A stretch of 17,261 nt of DNA. Source: CAYLWW01 sp964387585 (GTDB lineage: Bacteria > Pseudomonadota > Alphaproteobacteria > Rickettsiales > Midichloriaceae). Below the pieces are notes generated by a model. It searched no databases and was not told the DNA's origin. It was given only the letters and a program-made list of their open reading frames with translations. The DNA lies in the NCBI GenBank assembly GCA_964387585.1, contig CAYLWW010000033.1, positions 1 to 17,261 on the forward strand. Reading direction: 5' to 3'. A program made the translations under genes and the position numbers. This document shows, in pieces, positions 7,423-15,466 of this stretch; position 1 is the first letter of the stretch, and each line of letters starts with the position of its first letter.

Positions 7423-7735
7423 AACAATTTTTTATTGAAGTTTTTTTATCATTTTAATACGCTATATAATAATTAGAAAGGATAATTAAAAAATAAAATT
7501 TTACTCACTAATAAATTCTCGATATATCATTTAATTAATGATTTAAATGAAGAATTGGGTTAAGTGAATTATTAAAAAACTAATGCGTTAAGCGTTTCTA
7601 TAGTGTACTATAAATTATGTATTACAAGCGTAAATTTATTAGCATAGTTATAACTTTTAGTATAAATAGTTTAATAAGCAAAAGTCCATAATAAAGCCAA
7701 CCTTATGATTAAAATTACTTATAAAGGTTATACCC
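7423..7735. promoter_or_regulatory. Divergent trxB/gltA promoter region
   Basis: 313 bases between the two start codons. Visible features are an 8-bp hairpin (7527-7534 with 7543-7550), and a dyad TATAGT-GT-ACTATA at 7599-7612 whose right half overlaps a possible -10 (TATAAA, 7609-7614) for gltA. A modest ribosome site AAAGGT precedes the gltA ATG. No gene is present. Confidence 0.4.
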
Positions 7736-9055
7736 ATGTCAGCAACTAAATATAGTTATAAGAAATTGAACTATCAAGCAATTCTTAAAATTCCCGAAAT
7801 AAATAAAGAAATAGAGTTACCAGTATTTCAAGGTTCTGAAGGACCCGCGGTAATTGATATATCTAAACTGTATAGCGAGGGTCTTTACACGTTTGACCCA
7901 GGATTTATGTCTACAGCCGCATGTTTATCTTCGATTACTTATATCGATGGCGATAAGGGAATATTACGTTACCGAGGCTATGATATAGCAGAATTAGCAA
8001 AAAATAGTAACTTTTTAGAAGTTTCCTATCTTTTATTAAATGGCGAATTGCCTAAAAAAGAAGAATATGAAAATTTTGCTTATGAAATCAAACATCATAC
8101 TTTAGTTCATGAGCAGATACAATTTATGTATAGGGGATTTCCTAGATTCGCTCATCCAATGGCTATAATTGCCGGTGCAGTTAATTCATTATCAGCATTT
8201 TACCACGAACATATAGATATACATAATCCAGAAGATCGTGAAAAAGTAGCTATAAAATTGATAGCTAAACTCCCTACTTTAGCAGCAATGGCTTATAAAT
8301 ATTCAGTAGGTCATCCTTTTGTTGCTCCTGATAATAGCTTAGATTATGCAGCCAATTTCACTAAAATGATGTTTTCTGTCCCTAATGAAAATTACGTTGC
8401 GCATCCTTCTATAGCCAAAGCTTTAGACCTACTATTTATACTACACGCAGACCATGAACAGAATGCCTCTACTTCAACTGTAAGGTTAGCAGGATCGTCT
8501 GGGGCTAATCCTTTTGCTGTGATAGGCGCAGGAATAGCTGCATTATGGGGCCCTTCACATGGAGGAGCAAATGAAGCAGTAATAAAAATGCTTGAAGAGA
8601 TAAAAGATCCTGAACGCATTCCATTATATATAGCAAGAGCTAAAGATAAAAACGATAACTTTAGGCTTATGGGGTTTGGTCATAGGGTGTATAAAAATTA
8701 TGATCCAAGAGCTACCGTGATTAAAAAAACCTGCGACGAAGTATTGAAGGTTATGAATAAATCTAACGATCCTTTATTAAATATAGCGTTAGAACTAGAA
8801 AAAGTAGCTTTAAGTGATGAATATTTTATAGAGCGCAAATTATACCCTAATGTTGATTTTTACTCTGGCATAATATACAGAGCTATGGGCATACCTACTC
8901 AAATGTTCACAGTAATGTTTGCTATTGCTAGAACTGTTGGTTGGGTTTCACAATGGAAAGAAATGTTAGAGGACCCTGCTTTCAAAATCGGGCGCCCTCG
9001 TCAATTATATGTAGGAGAAACAAGTAGAGATTATATTAGCATAGACAAAAGATAG
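7736..9055 (+). CDS. gltA: Citrate synthase (type II)
   Basis: 439 residues, typical of the hexameric Gram-negative type II enzyme that condenses oxaloacetate and acetyl-CoA at the entry of the TCA cycle. Catalytic residues are in place: His275 in WGPSHGGANEA, His316 in MGFGHRVYKNYDPRA and Asp374 in YPNVDFYSG. Also present are the conserved ILHADHEQNASTSTVR stretch (235-250) and the C-terminal GRPRQLYVG. The N-terminal beta domain with VIDISKLY and YIDGDKGILRYRGY matches rickettsial citrate synthases closely as I remember them, and this is the best taxonomic marker in the window. The gene stands alone, divergent from trxB and convergent with recN. Confidence 0.97.
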   Translation: MSATKYSYKKLNYQAILKIPEINKEIELPVFQGSEGPAVIDISKLYSEGLYTFDPGFMSTAACLSSITYIDGDKGILRYRGYDIAELAKNSNFLEVSYLLLNGELPKKEEYENFAYEIKHHTLVHEQIQFMYRGFPRFAHPMAIIAGAVNSLSAFYHEHIDIHNPEDREKVAIKLIAKLPTLAAMAYKYSVGHPFVAPDNSLDYAANFTKMMFSVPNENYVAHPSIAKALDLLFILHADHEQNASTSTVRLAGSSGANPFAVIGAGIAALWGPSHGGANEAVIKMLEEIKDPERIPLYIARAKDKNDNFRLMGFGHRVYKNYDPRATVIKKTCDEVLKVMNKSNDPLLNIALELEKVALSDEYFIERKLYPNVDFYSGIIYRAMGIPTQMFTVMFAIARTVGWVSQWKEMLEDPAFKIGRPRQLYVGETSRDYISIDKR

Positions 9056-9062
9056 TTATATC

Positions 9063-9146
9063 TACTAGTAAATAAAGAAATTGGTAGGCTATACAGAACT
9101 TTTAGTGATATGTGCACTTTCTACAGCGAGCCTACCCCTACTAGTA
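9063..9146. terminator. Structured element between convergent gltA and recN
   Basis: Perfect 8-bp inverted repeat GGTAGGCT/AGCCTACC (9083-9090 with 9129-9136), nested inside two copies of the self-complementary TACTAGTA (9063-9070 and 9139-9146), with an inner AGTG/CACT pairing in the loop. Because it lies between two converging genes, a bidirectional terminator is the simplest reading, although no U-tract follows the stem directly on either strand. Confidence 0.35.
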
Positions 9147-9203
9147 TCCAATCATAGAAATAAAAAATCATAGAGCCGAAAAAGAGGGGGGAAATATATA
9201 AAC

Positions 9204-10898
9204 TCAATTAATACTTTGAGCTTCCTCAAATAGCTTCTTCGCAGCATTCTTAGCTTCTTGAGTTATTTTTCCCCCTGATAACATACGGGCAACTTCATCA
9301 ATTCTAGAGTTATAGTCAGTCAAAAAATTAACATCTATATTTACTCTTTTTTCATTAATATCCTTACACACAACAAAATGATGATCAGCATGAACAACAA
9401 CTTGAGGTTGATGGGTAATAACCAAAACTTGCTTAGTTGCATTGCCTTTTTTTGCTAGCTCAGATAATTTTTTCCCTACTGAATCAGCAACTGCACCACC
9501 AATCCCTATATCTACTTCATCAAAAATTACTGTTGGTATAGATTTTACTTTAGCTAACGCTACTTTAATAGCCAACATTAATCTAGATAGTTCTCCACCT
9601 GAAGCAACAAGATTGATATTGCCAAAATCTGAACTAGGATTGGTTTTTAAAACAAATGTTATTTGTTGCATACCTCGCTCATGCCATTTATCTTCTGATA
9701 AATCTTCTATTTTCACAGCAAATTTAACGTAACCCATTTTAATACTTTCTAACTCTTCTACGATTACACCTTCAATAATACTAGCAGCTTTTTTACGTAC
9801 AGAAGCTAATTCATCAGCGCATTTTATATATTCTTCTTTTAACTCTAAACTTTCTTTTTCCAGCTTAATAATTAATTGTTGGATATTATTGATTTCTTCC
9901 AACCTAGTTTTAGCGTTAGAATAAAGATCTTGTAAACCACTAGGCTCTATATTATGTTTTCGCGCTAAGCTTTTAATTCTTGACAATCTATTTTCTATCT
10001 GCTCAAGTATATCTTGTTCACTACTTAAGGTAGCATAAAAAGCTTCAAATTCTCCTAATAAATCCTCAGTCTCAATTGCAATGCTTTCAAATCTCTGTTG
10101 ATAGCTATTCAAGCTTATAGGAAGTTTAGTTAATTGCTTCTGTAAATTATATAATTGAGGTCTAATTCCAGAAGAACCTATCTCTAATATAGAATAAATA
10201 GTCTGTTTAACTTTATTCGCATCATTTAATTTTTGCTTTTGCTCCAACAATAACTTATCTTCATCAGGCTGCATGTTTATATCATCTAGTTCTGCTACTA
10301 TGGCATTTAAAACATCTATTTCTCGATTTATAGAAGGGATATTTGCTTTAAATAAATTAAGGTCTCTTGATGCATTTTTCCAATTGTTAAAACTAACTCT
10401 TAACTTTAATACATTATCATTCAGTTGAGCATAATCATCTATAATATATAAATGATTTTTTCTATCTAAGAAACTTTGCTGATTATTTTGACCACACACT
10501 TCAACTAAATGTAAAGCGATAGCAATAACTTGAGAACTGCTAATTAAAGTATCATTAATAAAAAACTTCGATCTACCCTCGGGATAAATAATTCTTTTTA
10601 TGATTAACTCTGGTTCTTCATTAAAATTATCAATTAAACCAATCAAACTTATTAAATTTTTTAATTCAATATTATCCTTATCAAAAAAGAAAATCCCACT
10701 TAGTATAACGTGGCGCGTTGAATCTTTTGCTAAACTAGATTTTAAACTATACTTACCTCCAAGTAATAACTGTATGGCATCAAGTATTATTGACTTTCCC
10801 GCTCCAGTTTCGCCACTAATGACTGAAAAACCACTGCAAAAATCAAGGTTTAAATTTTCAATTAAGATAAAATTTTGAATATTTAAGCTTAATAGCAT
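9204..10898 (-). CDS. recN: DNA repair protein RecN
   Basis: 564 residues, the usual size of this SMC-like ATPase, which acts in recombinational double-strand-break repair. The N-terminal ATP-binding half carries the Walker A motif GETGAGKS (29-36) in the context LNIQNFILIENLNLDF. Charged heptad-like helices in the middle (about 150-370) form the short coiled coil. The C-terminal half carries the ABC signature LVASGGELSRLMLAIK and the Walker B segment VIFDEVDIGIGG, followed by the switch histidine in VLVITHQPQVV. All ATPase motifs are intact. It lies 132 bases downstream of the zinc-ribbon gene on the same strand, so they may be cotranscribed. The start MLLSLNIQNF is the standard RecN beginning. 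Confidence 0.96.
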   Translation of the reverse strand: MLLSLNIQNFILIENLNLDFCSGFSVISGETGAGKSIILDAIQLLLGGKYSLKSSLAKDSTRHVILSGIFFFDKDNIELKNLISLIGLIDNFNEEPELIIKRIIYPEGRSKFFINDTLISSSQVIAIALHLVEVCGQNNQQSFLDRKNHLYIIDDYAQLNDNVLKLRVSFNNWKNASRDLNLFKANIPSINREIDVLNAIVAELDDINMQPDEDKLLLEQKQKLNDANKVKQTIYSILEIGSSGIRPQLYNLQKQLTKLPISLNSYQQRFESIAIETEDLLGEFEAFYATLSSEQDILEQIENRLSRIKSLARKHNIEPSGLQDLYSNAKTRLEEINNIQQLIIKLEKESLELKEEYIKCADELASVRKKAASIIEGVIVEELESIKMGYVKFAVKIEDLSEDKWHERGMQQITFVLKTNPSSDFGNINLVASGGELSRLMLAIKVALAKVKSIPTVIFDEVDIGIGGAVADSVGKKLSELAKKGNATKQVLVITHQPQVVVHADHHFVVCKDINEKRVNIDVNFLTDYNSRIDEVARMLSGGKITQEAKNAAKKLFEEAQSIN

Positions 10899-11030
10899 TC
10901 TAATTATGCTATAACGATTATAGGTTAAAAAATAAAGAGTAATCTCTTAGAAAGTTAACATTAAAGCATTATTTACACAAGTAACAAACTAAAAAAGATA
11001 TAAAGGGAGAAATAAAATCTATATCATAAG

Positions 11031-11492
11031 TTAATAAATTCCTAATTTTTTATATATATTTGATATATCGGGAAAATATTTATCTATATAATCGCCACCC
11101 TCCATCCCTATAATAAATCCTACTATTAATAATAGGAAAATAATAATTATGCTTAATATATAATCAAAGCTTTTATCGTCATTATTCTTAAAACTTGGAT
11201 TACTTATACTTCTAACTTCTTTATTTAATAAATTAATCAATCTATCTTGCATTTTATCATCAATAGTTAAATTAATATTATTTAAGCTATCGTTTTGAGA
11301 AATAGATTCTCTAGGGTTACCATTATCAGTTTGCTCTAATTTAGCATCTAATTCTAACGAGACGCAACTAGAATTACGCTCAACCAACCATTCATAATCG
11401 CATTGAGAACACCTAACTAAGCGACCATTTTGACCGATATCATTTGTTTTAACTCTGAATTTAGTATTACAGTTAGTACAAGTTATAATCAT
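11031..11492 (-). CDS. MJ0042-type zinc-ribbon membrane protein
   Basis: 153 residues. The N-terminus is a classical MJ0042 zinc finger: two CxxC knuckles at Cys5/Cys8 and Cys28/Cys31 with the spacing and the F-V-NDIG-NG--VRCSQC-Y-W pattern typical of alphaproteobacteria. A polar Asn-rich linker follows, then one hydrophobic segment near residues 108-130, then a short tail. The expected topology is cytoplasmic zinc ribbon, tail-side transmembrane anchor. The family is widespread beside division or repair genes, but the molecular role of most members is unknown. It precedes recN on the same strand. Confidence 0.8.
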   Translation of the reverse strand: MIITCTNCNTKFRVKTNDIGQNGRLVRCSQCDYEWLVERNSSCVSLELDAKLEQTDNGNPRESISQNDSLNNINLTIDDKMQDRLINLLNKEVRSISNPSFKNNDDKSFDYILSIIIIFLLLIVGFIIGMEGGDYIDKYFPDISNIYKKLGIY

Positions 11493-11892
11493 TTATTTAT
11501 AGATACACTAAGTTAATCAAATTGCTGAAATAATAAATTTATGCACATAGTAGCAAATAAAGATTTGGTGAATCGCTCTATGCTTATGTAAATACAATTT
11601 ACACTTTGCTTTTTAGCTTCCAACATTATGCATTTACTAGTTAAACTATTATAATTATGCTAATTCATTATTTAATCGCTTTATCAGATTATATAAGGGT
11701 TTATTAACAGTTTTAGCATTAAAAAAATAATTAATATAATTATTAATAATAAAGCTTTTATTATTAATAGCTAATTTAACAAAATAATAAACAATAATAT
11801 TTTTGAAAATGCATTATAGACTAATTAACTATCTGTATTTAGCAATATATCTATAAAAATTATAGAATTTCAAATAAAAAATCAGACAACCG

Positions 11893-11922
11893 CTTGCAAT
11901 TATGATTATAAAGTCATACTAT
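11893..11922 (+). promoter_or_regulatory. Candidate promoter of the small stress-like gene
   Basis: TTGCAA (11894-11899), 17 bases, TACTAT (11917-11922). Read in heat-shock terms, CTTGCAA followed 15 bases later by CATACTA also resembles a sigma-32 promoter. The same CTTGCAA with the same 17-base spacing to TATTAT occurs ahead of rpoH. Confidence 0.35.
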
Positions 11923-12012
11923 TAATAGTTAGAGGCGCGCTATTCTAAATCACAGTTAACCTAGCTTATAAATAATAAAACTAGGTTGCTCTATTTTCCA
12001 ACAGTACTTTTT

Positions 12013-12024
12013 TAAGGAGGTGAT
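12013..12024 (+). promoter_or_regulatory. Full-length Shine-Dalgarno sequence
   Basis: TAAGGAGGTGAT is complementary over 12 bases to the conserved 3' end of bacterial 16S rRNA, and GGAGG lies 6 bases before the ATG at 12027. No other gene in the window has a comparable site, which fixes this start codon and suggests very high translation. Confidence 0.85.
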
Positions 12025-12026
12025 TT

Positions 12027-12287
12027 ATGGGTGATAATAAAAAACAACAAGAAAATCCTACAGTATCTTCAGGCAATACTTCAACAGGCCAGGAGTCTAC
12101 AGCAAGCTCTTCTGCCGGCAGAAATGATACCGATAATAAATCCAAGTTATCTGACGCAGCAAGAGTTATGCGTACTAGTAGTGATCCTGAAGAAAGAAGC
12201 AAGGCTGCTTCTCAGATGGGCCATGTAGGAGGAGCTCATAGCCATAGCGGTGATCATGGTGAGCCCGATGATAACAATCATAAGTAA
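12027..12287 (+). CDS. Small hydrophilic protein, possibly KGG/Con-10-type stress protein
   Basis: 86 residues, entirely polar. Residues 1-40 are rich in Ser, Thr, Asn and Gly and likely disordered. Residues 41-74 (KLSDAARVMRT, SSDPEERSKAASQMG, HVGGAHSH) loosely match the KGG stress motif (GFASMDPE-R-IASKGG-AAH). The His/Asp-rich tail (HSHSGDHGEPDDNNHK) could bind metal. KGG proteins accumulate under general stress in bacteria. The gene has an optimal Shine-Dalgarno sequence, a candidate promoter shared with rpoH and a strong terminator, so it is an independent and probably abundant transcript. Its base composition is clearly richer in G+C than its surroundings, consistent with selection for expression. 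The coding call is firm; the KGG assignment is tentative because the exact GG-AAH signature is not present. Confidence 0.75.
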   Translation: MGDNKKQQENPTVSSGNTSTGQESTASSSAGRNDTDNKSKLSDAARVMRTSSDPEERSKAASQMGHVGGAHSHSGDHGEPDDNNHK

Positions 12288-12325
12288 TCAATAGATATAT
12301 TTGTTATGCAACTGAGGGGGGATAC

Positions 12326-12355
12326 TATAATTTAATACTATTAAATTATACTTTT
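12326..12355 (+). terminator. Intrinsic terminator of the small stress-like gene
   Basis: A perfect 10-bp stem (12326-12335 with 12341-12350) with a 5-base loop, followed immediately by CTTTTT. Outside it, GGGGGGA and TCTCCC may extend the structure. It begins 38 bases after the stop codon. Confidence 0.75.
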
Positions 12356-12464
12356 TCTCCCTAAAGTTGTTAAAATTGTTTACTAACTAGATCTAACACT
12401 ACTAAATTTATATTCATAGCTAATGCAGATCAAAGTTTGCTAACTAAATAATTGATAACAATGT

Positions 12465-13043
12465 AAGAAAGCAATAAATTATTTTATTGAGAAGCCTGAT
12501 GATGGCCCTTTATCAATTTCCCAATTTAATAAAACTTGAGTAGTAGATAAATATGCAAAAAGTCCATTTTATTATATTTCAAATGCAGCAGTAATAAGTG
12601 AGTTAATTTCAATCAAAGCATTGCTTTTGATAAGATTCCTTTAAAACTTTAATAAATAGTTATGTAACTGTAGGAAGTTGTGCATATACAGGTAGCAATT
12701 GTCATATTTCTTCTTTAGTTTCGATAGGTGAAGTTCTTGAACCTATGTAAATTAAGCCAATCATTATAGGAGAAAATACCAGCATTACTGAAGGTATTTT
12801 GATTCGTAAAAGAGCGGTTTTTTATCAGCTCTAGCACTCACTTGAGCTCTCCTATCAAAATTCTGGAACTCAATACCAAAGTTTTTTATGGTAAAATACC
12901 AGAATATTAGGTTATTTCCCCTTCTACAACAAAGAAAAATTCTAGCACTAAAACCAATACTTATTGCGCTTTAATAGTTAAAAAAGTTGATGAAAAAAAC
13001 TAAACATAAAATCCAGTTGAATGAATTATTGAAACTACCTTAA
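12465..13043 (+). pseudogene. dapD: Decayed tetrahydrodipicolinate N-succinyltransferase
   Basis: Fragments of DapD, a lysine/diaminopimelate pathway enzyme, appear in correct order on the plus strand but in different frames and with internal stops. From 12465 a KKAINYFIEK piece corresponds to the N-terminal region. Around 12570-12640 a weak match to the FR-VP-A-VR-AYI-KNVVLM segment appears. At 12664-12747 VTVGSCAYTGSNCHISS and VSIGEVLEPM match the left-handed beta-helix core (WATVGSCAQIGKNVHIS, VGIGGVLEP), then a TAA. At 12751-12810 there is IIIGENTSITEGILIRK. At 12866-13000 there is KVFYGKIPEY and NTYCALIVKKVDEKN, then after a frameshift QLNELLK and a stop at 13041-13043. The stretch before 12664 is shorter than in intact DapD, implying a deletion. 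The gene is clearly inactive. Diaminopimelate would have to come from another locus or the host. Confidence 0.85.
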
Positions 13044-13117
13044 GTAATACAATTACAAAATATTAAGCGTTACTTTATTCTTTTTTTAATCAGATAAAAG
13101 TAAAAGGCAACTACTTC

Positions 13118-13146
13118 TTGCAAGTTATTCATAATCAATTTATTAT
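13118..13146 (+). promoter_or_regulatory. Candidate rpoH promoter
   Basis: TTGCAA (13118-13123), exactly 17 bases, TATTAT (13141-13146), about 65 bases ahead of the rpoH ATG. A second possible -10, TATAAT, lies at 13162-13167. The preceding base makes the -35 CTTGCAA, identical to that of the upstream small gene. A GCAGGTG Shine-Dalgarno-like site lies near 13194-13200. Confidence 0.45.
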
Positions 13147-13211
13147 TAGCGTGGGATAAGTTATAATTTTAGAATCTCAAAAATTACTTATTAGCAGGTG
13201 AATTAAAAGTT

Positions 13212-14168
13212 ATGTCAATTAAGTTATTAAATAGTAGCGTATTAGATACAAGCTTAAATAAATACTTGAATCAAATACATGGAATTCCTTTTCTTTCTGC
13301 TGAAGAAGAAGCTGATCTTACTTATCGTTGGCGAAATAATAGGGATATTAGCGCTGCTCAAACCCTTGTCGTATCACATTTAAAACTAGTTGTTAAAGTA
13401 GCTTTTCGTTTTCAAAATTATGGTCTACCTTTAATTGATCTTATATCAGAAGGCAACATAGGATTGATGAAAGCAGTTAAGAAATTTAATCCTGAGATGA
13501 AGTGTCGTTTATCAACATACGCTTTGTGGTGGATAAAAGCAGCAATTCAAGATTACATATTAAAATCTTGGTCGCTAGTAAAAGTAGCCTCAACTCAAAT
13601 GAAGAAGAAATTATTTTATAGCTTAAATAAAGTAAAGCATAAATTAGGGTTATTAAATACTTCTACAGATGTTACTAACACAACAGAATCTGGCATGCAA
13701 ATTGATAATCAATTAACCACTTTAGCTCAAGAAAATAATACTTCTGCATTAACGGATAACTCAAGCCATTCTCTAACACAAGTCAAAAACAAAAAAGCAT
13801 TTAGTTCAGAGTTTGATTATATAAGAGCATCCAATGTCTTATCTCTAAACCAAAGTTATGGCGAAGAGGGCCAACAAAATGAGTTAATAGATATTTTAGA
13901 ACAAGAAGATTATGTAAATCAAGAAGATGTTTTAATCGAAAAAGAAAAAGATCAAAATAAAAGTGCTATACTCAAGGAAGCTATAAAAACACTTAGCTTT
14001 AGAGAAAAACATATCTTATCACAAAGATACCTTAGCGCTACTCCTGTTACATTAGATGATTTAGCTAAGCATTATAGAATATCACGCGAAAGAGTACGTC
14101 AAATAGAAGAGAGCGCTATGAATAAACTTAAAAAATTAGCTCAAAAGCAGTGTCACCTTTTTACATAA
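13212..14168 (+). CDS. rpoH: RNA polymerase sigma-32 (heat-shock) factor with replaced region 3
   Basis: 318 residues; relatives are about 290. Region 1.2/2.1 begins with LNQIHGIPFLSAEEEADL. The core-binding region 2.2 and promoter-melting regions 2.3/2.4 are well conserved (GLPLIDLISEGNIGLMKAVKKF, 71-92, and RLSTYALWWIKAAIQDYI, 99-116). The RpoH box, normally QRKLFFNLR, is recognisable but altered: KKKLFYSLNK (131-140). Regions 4.1/4.2 are intact, ending in VTLDDLAKHYRISRERVRQIE (278-299). Residues about 148-205, where the region 3 helix-turn-helix should sit, are low-complexity Ser/Thr/Asn/Gln-rich sequence with no resemblance to the family; similarity resumes at LSLNQS (210-215). RpoH directs transcription of chaperone and protease genes. 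It heads a same-strand run; the next gene begins 24 bases downstream. Confidence 0.9.
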   Translation: MSIKLLNSSVLDTSLNKYLNQIHGIPFLSAEEEADLTYRWRNNRDISAAQTLVVSHLKLVVKVAFRFQNYGLPLIDLISEGNIGLMKAVKKFNPEMKCRLSTYALWWIKAAIQDYILKSWSLVKVASTQMKKKLFYSLNKVKHKLGLLNTSTDVTNTTESGMQIDNQLTTLAQENNTSALTDNSSHSLTQVKNKKAFSSEFDYIRASNVLSLNQSYGEEGQQNELIDILEQEDYVNQEDVLIEKEKDQNKSAILKEAIKTLSFREKHILSQRYLSATPVTLDDLAKHYRISRERVRQIEESAMNKLKKLAQKQCHLFT

Positions 14169-14192
14169 CTTTAAATTCTCTTATTTGATGAT

Positions 14193-14726
14193 ATGTTAGT
14201 TTATAATTCTAATAATAACTACGGTATAGTGGCTAAGCTGCTGCATTGGGTAGTGGGTTTATCTATAATAAGCTTACTTACAAGTGGCTATCTTATGACT
14301 TATACTTTATACACAGGTAATAAAGGTGATCTTTATGCCATACATAAAGGGTTGGGATTCATTACTCTAATGCTAGTCATATTAAGAATAGTTTGGCGTT
14401 TTTTAAACATTTCCCCTTCTCCCAGTCCTCACCTATCATCATGGCAGCTATTGATTTTTAAATCTAATGTATTTTTTCTTTACTTATTAATGCTATTAAT
14501 GCCATTAAGTGGTTTCACTTCTTCTATTATGAGCGGCCATCCTATTAATGTTTTTAACTTATTCACTATTCCTTCATTGGCAAATAATCACATCTTAGGT
14601 CAGTTAGCTCATTCATCACATATTATATTATCTTACTTTATATTAGCGTGCATAATTTTACATATATTCGCTAGCTTTTACCACCACTTACGTTTTAAAG
14701 AAAATATCATAAAAAAGATACTATAA
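14193..14726 (+). CDS. cybB: Cytochrome b561 family di-haem membrane protein
   Basis: 177 residues with four hydrophobic segments (about 12-35, 53-71, 91-112, 141-162). Candidate haem ligands are His18 (KLLHWVVG), His51 (AIHKGLG), His143 and His157 (HIILSYFILACIILH), with the 14-residue spacing of the last pair matching the bacterial CybB family. Such proteins bind two b haems in the inner membrane and can pass electrons between ubiquinol and oxygen or superoxide. It is 24 bases behind rpoH and 62 bases ahead of ccmA, so it is likely cotranscribed. Polar/charged residues at the C-terminus are short and there is no extra domain. The symbol is given by family, not by proven orthology. Confidence 0.85.
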   Translation: MLVYNSNNNYGIVAKLLHWVVGLSIISLLTSGYLMTYTLYTGNKGDLYAIHKGLGFITLMLVILRIVWRFLNISPSPSPHLSSWQLLIFKSNVFFLYLLMLLMPLSGFTSSIMSGHPINVFNLFTIPSLANNHILGQLAHSSHIILSYFILACIILHIFASFYHHLRFKENIIKKIL

Positions 14727-14788
14727 GTAAGTATAATTCAGTCTATTCACTATATTTATTAGTTATTTAAGGTCATTAAAAAGTCATT

Positions 14789-15457
14789 ATGCTTACTTGT
14801 AATAACGTATCTATTTCTCGAAATGGCAGGGTTATATTAAAAAATTTCAGCATCAGCTTATTTCCTGGTTCTTGTTTATGTGTATATGGGAATAATGGGA
14901 CAGGAAAAACATCATTACTTCGAGTGATAGCTAGTTTATTACCTACTTTAACTGGAGAAATATTATATCAAGGTATTAATGTAAGAGATATTTTAAAATA
15001 TAGTTTAAATAATATTTTTTATCTAGGTGATTATAATTCATTAGATTTAGAACTTTCTGTGTGGGAAAACTTAAAATTTTGGGCAAGTATTTATAATACG
15101 ACTCATAGCTTGGCAGCCGCAATAGCTGTTTTTTCACTAGAAAATTATCTAGATAGCAAAATATATACTTTATCCTGTGGGTGGCAAAGAAGAATTAAGT
15201 TAGCTTTATTACTACTTAATCATAGTAAATTATGGTTGCTAGATGAGCCATTTTCTAATCTAGATGATATAGCACTTAGCTCTCTTATCGATATATTTAA
15301 TGTTCGTACTAGCCAGTCTGGAATTATTATATTTACTACACCTGTTTTACATCAGCTAGAAGTACCATATAGTTCTATTAATAAAGTTTCTAGTAGCAAA
15401 AATACAATAAATAAAATAAATAACCTTGTTATACTTAAAGTAGATGAGTATAAATAA
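14789..15457 (+). CDS. ccmA: Haem exporter ATP-binding subunit CcmA, with divergent nucleotide-cycle motifs
   Basis: 222 residues, a single ABC ATPase domain. CcmA with CcmB drives release of haem-bound CcmE in system I cytochrome c maturation at the inner membrane. Walker A GNNGTGKT (34-41), Walker B LWLLDEPF (148-155) and the D-loop SNLD (156-159) are intact, and the overall pattern (YLGD-, L-VWENLKFWA, LS-GWQRRIKLALLLL) is that of CcmA. Three functional positions differ from the family as I know it: the Q-loop Gln of LGHQPGL is Tyr82, the signature LSAGQQRR reads LSCGWQRR (Trp132), and the switch His of TTHQ is Pro185. The C-terminal ~25 residues are an Asn/Lys tail beyond the usual end. 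No ccmB is adjacent; scattered ccm genes are common in Rickettsiales. A reduced or altered ATPase cycle is an inference. Confidence 0.85.
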   Translation: MLTCNNVSISRNGRVILKNFSISLFPGSCLCVYGNNGTGKTSLLRVIASLLPTLTGEILYQGINVRDILKYSLNNIFYLGDYNSLDLELSVWENLKFWASIYNTTHSLAAAIAVFSLENYLDSKIYTLSCGWQRRIKLALLLLNHSKLWLLDEPFSNLDDIALSSLIDIFNVRTSQSGIIIFTTPVLHQLEVPYSSINKVSSSKNTINKINNLVILKVDEYK

Positions 15458-15466
15458 TATAATAAT

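Larger units (their letters stand above)
11493..12026. other. Gene-free AT-rich spacer containing the leader of the small stress-like gene
   Basis: 534 bases without a supportable ORF. The left two thirds are featureless AT-rich DNA. The right end holds a candidate promoter (11893-11922), a 7-bp hairpin in the presumed leader (11958-11964 with 11981-11987) and the exceptional Shine-Dalgarno sequence. A GAGGCGCGC cluster near 11932 is unusual in this background. Confidence 0.45.

Noticed and set aside
9442..9732. Plus-strand ORFs opposite recN (9442-9732 and 10600-10878)
   Set aside because: Both are antisense shadows of intact RecN motifs.
11981..12228. ORFs overlapping the small stress-like gene (minus strand 11981-12202 and plus-strand frame 12031-12228)
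   Set aside because: Only the frame starting at 12027 is placed correctly behind the perfect Shine-Dalgarno sequence and fits the downstream terminator.
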